The notes under the pieces are model-generated. The model was not told the DNA's origin and searched no databases. It saw only the letters and a program-made list of their open reading frames with translations. From assembly GCF_033118175.1 (NCBI RefSeq), contig NC_083681.1, positions 12,542,001-12,606,000 on the forward strand: a stretch of 64,000 bases of DNA, read 5' to 3'. This document shows positions 1 through 11,653 of this stretch, in pieces. Source of the stretch: Dama dama. Its lineage: Eukaryota; Chordata; Mammalia; Artiodactyla; Cervidae. Each line of letters opens with the position of its first letter. The stretch's first letter is position 1. A program made the position numbers and the translations under genes.

Positions 1-645
1 TGACAATATATTTATAGACAAGAGGATTTTTCTTTGATTCATATTTTATTTGGTTATAAAATTTAACCATAAAAGAAAGGCATTAAGCTGAATTTGCAAA
101 TCCAAGTCTTTTCTGAAGTAATAGAATACAAATGGCTGGCTTTCTGAACAGTTTCACCACCTTGGATGATGGATTCCAATAAATAAATCATTTTAAACTG
201 ACTATTCAAATTATGCGATACAATATTTCAACTTTTATGCTGCTGACATTCTAACCCCCAAAACTTTTTTTGGTCTTGGTATAATTCCAAAAGTCACTGA
301 AGTTTTTTTTATCCTTTGAGAAAATTACAGTGACTGTGTTAAAATTAAATATTTTCATAATATTTAATCCCATCATTAATATCTTTAAATGCTGATATAA
401 GTTATATATATACTTACTTGTTATGCTTATATCCATATACACATATAACAGTGTAATTATAGATAATACAATATAACTAATCATTATATCTTACTCATCT
501 TTTTATCCTCAGTGTTTATACATTATGTGGCTCTTGCACTATCAAATGTTTCTTAAATGTATGAATAAATACATTCATTGTATTTGTTCATATTACACAT
601 GTAGAATTTACACTTTGCAATTCTACTTTAAAACACATTTTACTT
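1..645. other. AT-rich unique DNA
   Basis: No repeat family or coding signal recognised. The only ORF of note (minus strand, 251-484) is low-complexity and rich in I, L, Y and K, as expected by chance in AT-rich DNA. Confidence 0.6.
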
Positions 646-660
646 AAAGATATAATAATA

Positions 661-977
661 AAGGGGGCTTTTCAGGTGTCTCAGTGGTAAAAAGTCTGCC
701 TGCCAATTATGGAGACAGGATTTCATCCCTGGTCCAGGAAAATCCCACATGCCAGAGAGCAACTAATCCCCTGTGCCACAACTATTGAGCCTATGCTGGG
801 GAGCTCAGGAATTGTAACACGGAAGCTTAGACCCTAGAGCCCATGCTCAGTGACAAGAGAAGCCACTGCAATGAGAAGCCTCTGAACCACAATAAAGAGT
901 AACCCCTGCTCCCCAAAACTAGAGAAAACCCACCACACAGCAACAAATACCCAGCACAGCCAGAAGTAAATGCATTC
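661..977 (+). mobile_element. CHR-type tRNA-derived SINE
   Basis: The head resembles a tRNA-derived SINE (tctcagtggtaaaaagtctg, then a B-box-like tttcatccctggt). The body is the cetartiodactyl CHR type, with phrases such as gagcaactaa, ccacaactattgagcct, agaagccactgcaatgagaa and cagcacagccagaagtaaat. The octamer aaagatat lies near both ends (646-653 and 981-988) and may be the TSD, although a few bases separate it from the left end. Diverged, so old for a ruminant SINE. Confidence 0.8.
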
Positions 978-988
978 AAGAAAGATAT

Positions 989-1853
989 CATAGTAAGGAA
1001 AATCCAGGGAGAACTTGTTTACTATAGAAACTTCTATGTTCTATATCTATAGCTTCTGACTGTAATACTGTGTTGCTAGGTGTTGAACAGTAATCACAAC
1101 AGCTAAAAATGAACAATTAAATTACCTAAAGCTCCAAAAAGAGTCTTATAAGAGTAGTGTGGCCAAACAGAAGGACATAGTTCTAGGAGAGTATATCCAA
1201 ATATAATGAATTAAGAAAATAGACAAAACAAAGAACAGATATGTCAGTAATCACTCCCATGAGAAGCCTACCTTCCTCTAATTAAAAAAAAAAACACCTT
1301 GTTTGCCTAATAAATTTATTAAAATAATGAGATATATCATATGATCATAGAATCCAATTAGTAGTGGGCCAATAAATATTTACTGAGCTCCTACTTATAC
1401 CAGACACTGTTCTACAAATATAAGTAGAGAAAAATGCCATTTACAATAGTATCTAAAATGAAATATTTAGAAATAAAGTAACAAAATGTATGTAAGTACA
1501 CTGAAAACTACAAAATATTACTGAGATAAACTAAAGAAGACCTAAGTAAGTGAAGAAATGTAGCATATTTACAGATTGGAAGGGACACTGTTGTTAAGAT
1601 GTCAAGAGCCTGAGTCCTTCCACACAAGCAAATTTTCAGTATCTACTGTATCCTATTTGTTAACAAGAGTCACTAGGTCAATTACTACATCAATGAAGTG
1701 AGAGTATCTAATATGTCTTATAAGATGAGGTGAGGGAACATAGTTCTGAAATATAATTTGTCTTACCACTGAACATTAGTAATATTAGTAACCACAGGAC
1801 TTAACATAATATGGAGAAAATGGTTGTTAGTGATGACTAACAAATGTATTTTT
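989..1853. other. AT-rich unique DNA with a possible L2 3' fragment
   Basis: At about 1365-1430 the phrase ttactgagctcctactta followed by ccagacactgttcta matches the well-known 3' end of ancient L2 LINEs. The rest shows nothing I recognise. Confidence 0.45.
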
Positions 1854-1864
1854 AGAAAAGTAAA

Positions 1865-2095
1865 CTATCTATGGTGAAACAGATCACCAGCCCAGGTGGG
1901 ATGCATGAGACAAGTGCTCCGGGCTGGTGCACTGGGAAGACCCAGAGGAATCGGGTGGAGAGGGAGGTGGGAGGGGGGATCGGGATTGGGAATACATGTA
2001 AATCCATGGCTGATTCATATCAATGTATGACAAAACCCACTGGGAAAAAAAAATAATAATAATAAAAAAAATAAAAATAAAAAGTCCAAAAAAAA
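1865..2095 (+). mobile_element. L1-BT 3' end, severely 5'-truncated, with TSD
   Basis: About 230 bp of ruminant L1 3' UTR: the gtggagagggaggtgggagg block, then aatacatgtaaatccatggc and atgacaaaacccact, ending in an A-rich tail. The 11-bp duplication agaaaagtaaa sits immediately outside both ends (1854-1864 and 2096-2106). The same 3' UTR appears in minus orientation at 15.2, 36.0 and 56.3 kb. A 61-codon ORF inside it (1871-2056) is untranslated-region sequence, not a gene. Confidence 0.9.
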
Positions 2096-2106
2096 AGAAA
2101 AGTAAA

Positions 2107-3412
2107 TAAATAAATGCAATTCAGAAAATATTTAGCAGGTCAGCATTAACCTTCCATTTAGAAAAGCAGATTGTTAGTCAGCTGAATTATTGTATTACAT
2201 TGCTTTTGTTCATGAAATAAAAACATGAAGTCTAGAAATCTGAAGTTAAAGGTAAACTGTCATATTAGATAACATCATTAAAATTTTGCCTTTGCCTGTC
2301 AATGAATTGATTATATCCTTTGAACCCAAAGGTCATATCTCCAAAGCATGTGCTGTAAAGAGCATTTCAAATCTTTGAACCAAATGGAATAGCTACTTCC
2401 TGCTATGATGGGCATAGTAAAACTTATATAGGTTTATTTCCAGAATTTCTTTAGAATTGAACCAGCCAAATCAATATTGTTTTCAGTTTCACTCTCTAGG
2501 TAGGAAATAACCACATTCCTGAGATTCTTTTTCAGAAGAGTCATCAATTCAGAAAAGTAAGTGTAGTGGCAGTTAGTTTCCCCAAATGCTACAGACAAAT
2601 GTGCTCACTCCTAAAAACAGCTTGAGTGCTTCTTGAAGATGTTAGTTTTTTAAAATTTGATTTTTCAGAATCTAGCAAGCAACACAGAAGGTTGGGGAGA
2701 CAGCTCCTTAGATAAATAAAGGTCATAAATATTTACAGAGTTTTGCTGAAGTGGTATATTTTTGCTAAAGAGAACTTCAGAATTTGTTATCCTGTTTCAT
2801 TAAATCTACTGGAAAACATTTATCTTTCCCTTATATTTTAAACATAGTGAGTCTGATCTTTAAAAAACAAACAAACAAACAAACAAAAATGAAGTTCTTT
2901 AATACCACTTTCTGTTCTAGAACAAACTTAAAGTTAGTGAGATACATATTGGTTGCATGTCATCGATGTGCTTTTTCACAGATACCCAAAGTCTGTATTA
3001 ACAATTACATGTCAGTAGTTATCCACTCAACATGCTGTGTTTGGAAGAGAAGAGAAGACGGAAATGAAGAGATAAGAAAAGAGAAAAAAAGGGAAAAATG
3101 ACTGAGGTGGAGGAATGGAAGAAAGTGGTAGGGATATTAGAGAAGGAAGAATTAGTAACCCAAGGAAGGTGGACTTCATGGGTTCAAATACTTGCTTAGC
3201 AACAAAACTTCCATTTGAGCATGTGTAAATCATTTCTTTATTTTTTAATCAAATCATTCAATATTTATAAACTCCAATCCACGTGCGAATCACTGTGTTA
3301 GAGATATAACAAATTTACCAATCACTATTTCTGCCTGAAACTTATGAGATAGTTTCAGCATATATTTTCAAAGCAAGCAATTTATCTGTTAATTTATTTT
3401 TAGCTATGGCAC
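2107..3412. other. AT-rich unique DNA
   Basis: No gene seen. It contains an (AAAC)n run at about 2866-2888. At 3180-3320 there is a stretch weakly reminiscent of MIR/L2 that I cannot assign firmly. Confidence 0.5.
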
Positions 3413-3770
3413 TGAGGACTCTTGAGAGTCCCTTGGAAAGCAAAGAGGTCAAATCAGTTAATCTTAAAGAAAATCAACCCTGAATACTCTTTGGAAGGAC
3501 TGAAGCTAAAGCTGAGGCACTGATATTTTGGCCAACTTATGCAAACAGCTGACTCATTGGAAAAGATCCTGATGATGGGAAAGATTGAAGGGTGAAGGAG
3601 AAGAAGGTGACAGAAAATGAGATTGTTGGATGGCATCACCTATTCATTGGACATGGATTTGGGGAAACTCCAGGAGATGGTGAGGGACTGGGAAGCCTGG
3701 CATGCTGCAGTCCATGGAGTGGCAAAGAGTCAGACACGACTTGGTGACTGAACAATAAGAAAATGGCCCT
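3413..3770 (+). mobile_element. BovB (RTE LINE) 3' end, old
   Basis: Diverged plus-strand copy of the BovB ORF C-terminus and short 3' tail. Recognisable phrases are gactcttgagagtcccttgg, ttggaaggactgaagctaaa, gagattgttggatggcatca, catgctgcagtccatggagt and agtcagacacgacttggtga. Several indels break the frame. Confidence 0.85.
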
Positions 3771-3917
3771 GATATTTGATAAGAATGTTTCCATAATTAT
3801 GAAAGCAATCCAATGAAATGTGATTTATGATGGGGGCTTTGTGACTTATCAGTTAACTAAATATATGCTATTATTATTCCATCTTATAAGATGATAAAAT
3901 GGAACATCTAAGAGATT

Positions 3918-4112
3918 GCTTCCCTGGTGGCTCAGCTGTTAAAGAACCCACCTACAATTTGGGAGACCTGGATTTGATCCCTGGGTTGGGAAGATTACCT
4001 GGGGAGGGGAATAGCTACCCACTCCAGTATTCTGGCCTGGAGAATTCCATGGAATGTGTCCATGGGGTCTCATAAATTCAGACATGTCTCAGTGACATTC
4101 ACTTGCACTTTG
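3918..4112 (+). mobile_element. Bov-tA SINE with TSD
   Basis: A tRNA-derived head (ttccctggtggctcagctgt, then gatttgatccctgggttggg) is joined to a BovB-derived tail (actccagtattctggcctgg, then tctcagtgaca). The 8-bp duplication aagagatt flanks it at 3910-3917 and 4113-4120. Confidence 0.88.
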
Positions 4113-4120
4113 AAGAGATT

Positions 4121-4567
4121 AATAAACTCATTGGAATATAACACTGTGAAATGATCTAAAATGATCTGGGTCCCGGCAGTCCCAAGCCATTTCTGATGGT
4201 CTCATACTTTGGTTCTAGGATTTATTTATTGAAACTTTATTGCAACTCTCTATTCCTGCCTTGCTATTCTATGATTTGAAAGTTTCTCACTTTTCACTCA
4301 TCTCAACTGCCATTCAAGCTTATTTTCCCCAATAATCTGATGGTGAATATTTAGATAAAAAAGTGAACCATAGTACCTAAAACACATTATTATGTGGAGA
4401 TGCCTAGCAATTCATGTTTTTCACTCCTCACAACAACTTTATCAGATGGATGGTAACTTTATCTGTTTTTGTTTTAATAGCAAAGATCTAGAGTATTTGG
4501 CTATACTACAACTTCATCAGCTATGACAAAGATATTACCATTTACTTCCCTGTATTAAGAAATATGC
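4121..4567. other. Unique DNA
   Basis: No gene. The stretch around 4380-4460 (cactcctcacaacaactt) resembles an ancient MIR/L2-class repeat but is too decayed to name. Confidence 0.4.
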
Positions 4568-4569
4568 AG

Positions 4570-6242
4570 CTCAGTTCAGTTCAGTTGCTCAGTCATGTCC
4601 AAATCTTTGCAACCCCATGGACTTTAGCACACCAGATTTCCCTGTCCATTACCAACTCCCGGAGCTTACTCAAACTCATGTCCATCGGTCAGTGATGCCA
4701 TCCAACCATCTCATCCTCTCTCGTACCCTTCTCCTTAAGCTGTCAATCTTTCCCAGCACCAGGGTCTTTTTCAATGAGTCAGTCTTCGAATCAGGTGGCC
4801 AAAGAATTGGGGTTTCAGCTTCAGCATCAGTCTTTCCAATGAATACTCAGGACTGATTTTCTTTAGGATTGACTGGCTTGATCTAATTGCACTCCAAGGT
4901 ACTCTCAAAAGTCTTCTCTAACACCACAGTTCAAAAGCATCAATTTTTCAGTGCACAGTTTTCTCTATAGTCCAACTCTCACAGCCATACGTGACTACTG
5001 GAAAAACCACAGGTTTGACTAGATGGACCTTTGTCAACAAAGTAATGTCTTTGCTTTTTAATATGCTGTCTAGTTTAGTCATAGCTTTTCTTTCAAGGAG
5101 AAAGTGTCTTTGAATTTCCTGGCTGCAGTCACCATCTGCAGTGATTTTGGAGCCCAAGAAAATGAAGTCTGTCACTGTTTCCAGTGTTTCCCCATCTATT
5201 TGCCATGAAGTAATGGGACCAGATGCCATGATTTTAGTTTTTTGAATGTGGAATTTCAAGCCAGCTTTTTCATTCTCCTATTTCACTTTCATCAAGTGGC
5301 TCTTTAGTTCTTCTTTGTTTTGTCATAAGGGTGTTGTCATCTGCATACCTGAGGTTATTGATATTTCTCCCAGCAATCTTGACTCCAGCTTGTGCTTCAT
5401 ACAGCCTGGCATTTCACAGGATGTTCTCTGCATATAAGTTAAATAAGCAGGGTGACAATAAACAGCCTTGACGTAGTCCTTTTCCAATTTGGAACCAGTT
5501 TGTTGTTTCATGTCCAGTTCTAACTCTTGCTTCTTGACCTGCACACAGATTTCTCAGGAGGCAGGTAAGGAGACCTAGTATTCTCATTAAGAATTCTTCA
5601 GTTTTTTTGTGATCCACACTGTCAAAGGCTTTTCTGTAGTCAATAAAGCAGAAGTAGATGTTTCTCTGGAACTCTCTTGCTTTTTCCATGATCCAATGGA
5701 TGTTGACAATTTGATCTTTGTTTTCTCTGCCTTTTCTAAATCCAGCTTAAACACTGGGAAGTTCATAGTTCACGTACTGTTGAAGCCTCATTGCAGAATT
5801 TTGAGCGTTACTTTGCTAGTGTGTGAGATGAGTGCAGTTGTGTGTTAGTTTCAACATTCTTTGGCATTGCCTTTCTTGGGTCTGGAAAGAAAATTGGTCT
5901 ATTCCAGTCTTGTGGCCACTGCTGAGTTTTCCAAATTTTCTGGCATATTGAATGCAGCACTTTAATAACATCATCTTTTAGGATTAGACAGAGATAAATT
6001 GGAATTCCATCACCTCCACTAGCTTTGTTCGTAGTGATGCTTCCTAAGTCCCACTTGACTTTGCATTCCAGGATGTCTTCCTCTAGGTGAGTAATCACAC
6101 CATCGTGACTATCTGAGTCATGAAGATCTTTTTTGTATAGTTCTTCTGTGTATTCTTGCCACCTCTTCTTAATATCTTCTGCTTCTGTTAGGTCCATACC
6201 ATTTCTGTCCTATATTGTGCCCATTATTGCATGAAATATTCC
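4570..6242 (-). mobile_element. BovB (RTE), minus strand: 3' half of a nested host element
   Basis: Starts with the BovB 3' tail in reverse (ttcagttcagttgctcagtc) and runs back through the ORF C-terminus, reverse transcriptase and linker. Broken ORF fragments are visible at 4948-5259 (MASGPITSWQIDGET), 5414-5689 (FCFIDYRKAFDSVDH, RT motif A) and 5808-6197. The element is interrupted at 6243 by a second BovB and resumes at 6774. Frameshifts throughout make it inactive. Confidence 0.92.
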
Positions 6243-6762
6243 CTTCAGTTCAGTTCAGTCACTCAGTCGTGTCTGACTCTTCACGACCCCATGAATCGCA
6301 GCAAGCCAGGCCTCCCTGTCTATCACCAACTCCCTGAGTCTACCCAAACCCATGTCCATCGAGTTGGTGATGCCATCCAGCCATCTCATCCTCTGTCGTC
6401 CCCTTCTCCTCCTGCCCCCAATCCCTCCCAGCATTAGGGTCTTTTCCAATGAGTCAACTCTTTGCATGAGGTGGGCAAAGCATTGGAGCTTCAGCTTCAG
6501 CATCAGTCCTTCCAATGAACACCAAGGACTGATCTCCTTTAGGATGGACTGGTTGGATCTTCTTTCAGTCCAAGGGACTCTCAAGAGCCTTCTCCAACAC
6601 CACAGTTCAAAAGCATCAATTCTTTGGCACTCAGCGTTCTTCACCGTCCAACTCTCACATCCATACATGACCACTGGTAAAAGCATAGCCTTAACTAGAT
6701 GGACCTTTGTTGTCAAAGTAATGTCTTTTCTTTTAAATATGCTATCCAGGTTGGTCATAACT
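6243..6762 (-). mobile_element. BovB 3' fragment inserted into the older BovB
   Basis: A second, less diverged BovB 3' end begins at 6244 with ttcagttcagttcagtcact and ends near ggttggtcataactt. The host BovB reads continuously from before 6243 to after 6763. The 11-bp duplication tgaaatattcc lies at 6232-6242 and 6763-6773. Both elements are on the minus strand. Confidence 0.9.
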
Positions 6763-7118
6763 TGAAATATTCCTTTGGTATCTCTAATTTTCTTGATGAG
6801 ATCTCTAGTCTTTCCCATTCTATTGTTTTCTTCTGCTTCTTGGAATTGAACAGAAAGAAAGACTTTCTTATCTCTCCTTGCTAGTCTTTGGAACTCTGCA
6901 TTCAAATGGGTATACCTTTCCTTTTCTCCTTTGCCTTTAGCTTCTCTCCTCTTCTCAGCTATTTGTAAGGCTTCCTCAGACATCCATTTTGCCTTTTTAT
7001 ATTTGTTTTTCTTGGGGGTGGTCTTGATCCCTGCCTCCTGTACAACGTCTTTAACCTCTGCCCATAGTTCTTCAAGCTTTCTGTCTGTCATATCTAACCC
7101 CTTTAATCTGCTTGTCAC
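6255..7118 (-). pseudogene. Chimeric BovB ORF made by the nested insertion
   Basis: A 287-codon open frame. The first ~118 residues come from the host BovB linker after the endonuclease (AKWMSEEALQIAEKRREAKG, then IRDTKGIFQ). From VMTNLDSIFKRKDIT on it belongs to the inserted copy and runs to that copy's own stop. The join is in frame by chance and removes the whole reverse transcriptase palm, including the YADD motif. It therefore cannot encode a working retrotransposase. I see no sign that it has been kept by selection. Confidence 0.8.
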
Positions 7119-7880
7119 TTCCCTTGTATAATCATAAGGGATTTGATTAGGTCATGCCTGAATGGCCTTGTGGTTTTCCCTACTTTCTTAGTCTGAATTT
7201 GGCAATCAGGAGTTCATGATCTGAGCCACAGTCAGCTCCTGGTTTTATTTTTGCTGACTGTATAGAGCTTCTCCATCTTTGGCTGCAAAGAACATAATCA
7301 GTCTGTTTTCCATATTGACCATCTGGTGATGTCCATGTGTAGAGTCTTCTCTTGTGTTGTTGGAAGAGGGAGTTTGCTTTGACCCATGCACTCGTTGGCA
7401 AACTCTGCTAGCCTTTGCCTTGCTTCATTTTGTACTCCAAGGCCAAACTTGCCTGTTACTCCAGTGTCTCTTGACTTCCTACTTTTGCATTTCAGTCCCC
7501 TATGATGAAAAGTACATCTTTTTTGGGATGTTAGTTCTAGAAGGTCTTTTAGGTCTTCACAGAACTGTTCAACATCAGTTTTTTCAATATTACTGGTTGT
7601 TGCATAGACTTGGATGACTGTGATATTGAATGGCTTGCCTTAGAAACGAACAGAGATCATTCTGTCATTTTTGAGATTGCACCAAGTGTTGCATTTTGGA
7701 CTCTTTTGTTGACTATGAAAGCTACTCCTTCTCTTCTTCATTCTTTCTGGAGTTATTTCTCCACTGTTCTCTAGTAGCATGTTGGCCAACTAGTGACCTG
7801 GGGAGTTCATCTGTCAGTGTCATATCTTTTTGCCTTTTCATACTGTTCATGGAGTTCTCAAGGCAAGAATACTGAAGTGG
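6774..7880 (-). mobile_element. BovB (RTE), minus strand: 5' half of the nested host element
   Basis: Continues the host BovB through the linker and the APE-type endonuclease to the 5' end (aggcaagaatactgaagtgg in reverse). The minus-strand fragment at 7180-7401 keeps the endonuclease motif GSDHELLIAKF, with the catalytic SDH. Near 7715-7740 about 270 bp of 5' sequence is missing compared with the copy at 20.98 kb. The ORF is frameshifted many times. Confidence 0.88.
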
Positions 7881-7899
7881 TAATCTGAGCATAATTTTG

Positions 7900-7966
7900 C
7901 AAAAAAAACCCCACTAAAATAGTGTAAAGTATTACCCTCCAACTAAAATAAATAAATTAATTACAA
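7900..7966 (+). mobile_element. L1 3' tail remnant
   Basis: About 65 bp matching the terminal L1-BT tail: the aaaccccact / gtgtaaagtattaccctcca / actaaaataaataaatt series. It lies 20 bp beyond the 5' end of the BovB, with no TSD that I can define. Confidence 0.65.
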
Positions 7967-10060
7967 ATATAATCTATCAGTAAGCATATGATAAAGTATT
8001 GGGGATCTGAGGACTTTCTAATATCCCCTAATACTATCATTTCTATAAATTTGTAAATGGAGTCTTCACATGAATATAAAATGGCTGTACAGGAATGCCA
8101 TAAGTAGAATAAATGAAACTCCTACTTATTCCATCCTTTATACTAAATGTAATTTTAGATGATTACGTTTTTAGTCATTATTTTTATAACTCACCTGGCT
8201 AATTAATGGGTATGGAAAATTAGACTTTAAGTCTCTGAATCTTCCATGAACAACTGCCTCATTAGGCTGCATTTGTTTCAATTTTTTGTGGTGGTGGTGG
8301 TACATATCTGAGAAAATAAAACATTTTAATGACCAAAGTTGCATGTGGAGTTATATCCATTACTCCTTAAATGTGTAGCTCTATACAGAAAGGATCCATA
8401 TTCTGTGTTAGGCATAGACTCATTCTTAGCAGCAAACTCTAAATCACAATGTTTAATACTAGACATTAGTAAGAGAATTGCATGTGATGATTATTAAGTA
8501 TTTGCAGCAAAACATTTCATGGTTTCTCCTTGTCTTTAATGTCTTTCTCTACCCTTCTATTATGCCAAAACTCAGATATCAGCAGCTTTCCCAGACATTT
8601 CAGATAATAAATTGTTACATTTCAAGCCCTTAAGCAACATTTTACTTACTTTCATTTTTTAGTGCTTCAGAATTTTATTGTTTAGATGTCCATTTTTGTT
8701 GTTGGTGTTAAAACTGTTTTCTGCTTTTTTATATTTTCTGAATGCCTTCAAACTTTTAAGCATTGGGGAGAATCCACACAAGGATGTATTTGTTTAGAAA
8801 GGTAGCAGTGTTTTTTTTGTTTTGTTTTTGTTTTTTTTTTTTAAGGAAGGCAGCAGTCTCTGACCATAAAAGTTATGGTATCTAAGTTGCCAAGGCTGTC
8901 CTGTTAATTAGTATTTCATATTTATAATCAATTCCATATAAATTATTCCCTCTACTCCTTCATTTGGCAGTCAGAATATAAAAAAGATGTCAAAGAAGTG
9001 AAATGCAAGAAATATATTCCTTGTTAGGGTATATGAGACAATATGGAAATAAGAAGAATGTAACACACACACTTAAGTTTCATAATATTATTCTTAAAAT
9101 ATTATAAAGCATTACCTATGAAAAGGCCAATCAAGATGATTTCAGGCAAAGGAAAAACAAGTGTAAAGACAAGGTGCCTTAACAAACATGGTGACTGTCA
9201 AAAAAGGGAAGTAGGTGGTTTGAGTGAGTCTGAATATACACAGCTGGAGGGTATTGATGAGAATTGAGGCTTTTTGGTTTATCATTTACAGTTCGTTTTG
9301 AAGGTAATTGAGAACACATGAGATGTTATTCTATTTGTGGCCAACGCAATCTGAGCATTACCAAGAAATTCTGGAACACATAGTTTCAGTTTAGCTAAGG
9401 AATATTACAACATCATCACCATCCACCCTTGTAAATCTGAAATCCACACATACTTTCTGTAACTATATATAAATTCCAAAGAAGGAAAATAGAAAACCAT
9501 GTTTTCATCTTACTGGAAGCAAGCATCACCTTGTACAGGTAAAAGCACACTAGACTTTCCCCAAAGTGAGAAAGAAGGACCTAAATATCATTTTATCCAT
9601 CTTTGAGTGATATATTTCCTCTCTTCAATCAATCACATCTTTCTTTGATATCTTGAAACTTATAAACTGAGATTTTGTTTCTCATTATTAATACAATCTA
9701 CGTCATATAGGAATGGGAATGGAAAACATATATAAACCTTTGTGTTAAATGGGGCAAAACCTCAAATGATTTGGAAGATATCCAAAATATTGGATGTTAT
9801 TGGAGAATTATATTGAATTACATTGGAGAGAATTATATTGGAATTATATTGGAAATACTGTCATCTTGGACACTGAGTACAAAGTGAAGAGCTTATTTCA
9901 GCCCTAAAAACTGTTGGCAGGAAGCAAACTGAGAAAACTCGTCAAATGTCAACATGTGATTGTTATCTGCCATGAAAAGTAAAGGATGATACAGACAGCA
10001 GAAATAAAAGAACAAAGGATGAAATGTTTCCACAAAAGAAACTTCTGATCTACTCTTTTG
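7967..10060. other. AT-rich unique DNA, about 2.1 kb
   Basis: No gene or assignable repeat. Local low-complexity runs include (GTG)n at 8289-8303, a T-rich run at 8811-8843, and imperfect tandem copies of an aattatattgga-like unit at about 9800-9860. Confidence 0.55.
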
Positions 10061-10068
10061 TACTTATT

Positions 10069-10918
10069 CAGTTCAGTTCAGTTCAGTCACTCAGTCGTGG
10101 CTGACTCTTTGCAGCCCCATGAATCGCAGCACGCCAGGCCTCCCTGTCCATCACCAACTCCCGGAGTTTGCTCAAACTCATGTCCATCGAGTTGGTGATG
10201 CCATCCAGCCATCTCATCCTCTGTCGTCCCCTTCTCCTCCTGCCCCCAATCCCTCCCAGCATCAGGGTCTTTTCCAATGAGTCAACACTTCCCATGAGGT
10301 GGCCGAAGTACTGGAGTTTCAGCTTCAGCATCAGTCCTTCCAATGAACACCCAGGACTGATCTCCTTTAGAATGGACTGGTTGGATCTGCTTGCAGTCCA
10401 AGGGATTCTCAAGATTTTTCTCCAACACCACAGTTCAAAAGCATCAATTCTTTGGTGCTCAGCTTTCTTCACTGTCCAACTCTCACATCCATACATGACC
10501 AGTGGAAAAACCATAGCCTTGACTAGACGGACCTTTGTTGGCAAAGTAATGTCTCTGCTTTTTAATATGCTGTCTAGATTGGTCATAAATTTCCTTCCAA
10601 GGAGTAAGCATCTTTTAATTTCATGGCTGCAGTCACCATCTGCAGTGATTTTGGAGCCCAAAAAAATAAAGTCTGACACTGTTTCCACTGTCTCCCCATC
10701 TATTTCCCATGAAGTGATGGGACCAGATGCCATGATCTTAGTTTTCTGAATGTTGAGCTTTAAGTCAACTTTTTCACTCTCCTCTTTCACTTTCATCAAG
10801 AGGCTTTTTAGTTCCTCTTCACTTTCTGCCATAAGGGTGTCATCTGTATATCTGAGGTTATTGATATTTCTCCCAGCAATCTTGATTCCAGCTTGTGCTT
10901 CTTCCAGTCCAGCATTTT
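10069..10918 (-). mobile_element. BovB 3' fragment, young, with TSD
   Basis: An 850-bp minus-strand BovB, 5'-truncated just upstream of the RT catalytic motif. It opens with four ttcag repeats of the 3' tail. The 8-bp duplication tacttatt flanks it (10061-10068 and 10919-10926). It is one of the least diverged BovB copies in the window. Confidence 0.92.
10083..10832 (-). pseudogene. BovB ORF C-terminal part, open frame of 249 codons
   Basis: Begins just after the position of the RT YADD motif (MAESEEELKSLLMKVKEES) and runs uninterrupted to the native stop (AAIHGAAKSQPRLSD). It contains the conserved BovB segments MYGCESWTVKKAEHQRIDAF, WRKILRIPWTASRSNQSILK and RRRRGRQRMRWLDGITNSMD. There is no endonuclease or RT core because the element is 5'-truncated, so it is not functional despite the clean frame. 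Confidence 0.85.
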
Positions 10919-10926
10919 TACTTATT

Positions 10927-11653
10927 AGTAATGCTCATATAGGAGCCACATGATAAATGCTTCACTCTTTCCCCTTATTTTCCAGTATAGTGAGTTTATA
11001 CACAATATGAAAGAATTTCTGAATGTTCTTCCTTAGGATCACTATACACTTCTGATGCAACAAGCAATCTAGAGATTTCTTGTAGGATATTTCAAATATT
11101 TTTTTCAACAAGGTCATTATGTGAAGGGTAAATATCTGTGTTCAAAGTGTTACTGAACCTCAATCTACTGTTTAAACATTTTAAATCAAGGCACAAGTCA
11201 GAATCTTCAAATCTGATTCTGGTTGTATTTTCTCTCTTGTACTTCATTTCTGGCCTTACTTCCTGGTGTCTCCCACTTTGCTGCAAAGAAAAGGCTCTCC
11301 CTGTTTCCAGTTTTGCTAAATTATATGACTTTGCTAATAATTGTAAAGTTATAAGTTTAAGAATCTTAGGTCCGATTCTTCATATTAAAATGTGGATTTG
11401 GGAAATTTGGAAATTCTTTTGAATAAAGCTTAGATTTTGAGAAAATGACTTATGACTTAAAAAAATCCAATTTAAAATACATAGAAAATAATTTTCTATG
11501 CAAATTCAGTGGTTGGGGTGATATAGATCAAATGACAGATTGAATATGAAAATATTTTTAAATATTATGTTCTTTATGCCCACTGAACTAAGAACCTCAC
11601 TACATGTACCTCAATTTTCTGCAAATTATATATTCTGCCAAGTGTTTTTTACC
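10927..11653. other. AT-rich unique DNA
   Basis: No gene or repeat recognised. Overlapping ORFs at 11092-11422 have no family resemblance and no coding-like composition. Confidence 0.5.

Noticed and set aside
3027..3233. Hydrophobic minus-strand ORF resembling a signal peptide or membrane protein
   Set aside because: It arises from a purine-rich AG tract read in reverse, giving low-complexity F, L, S and P.
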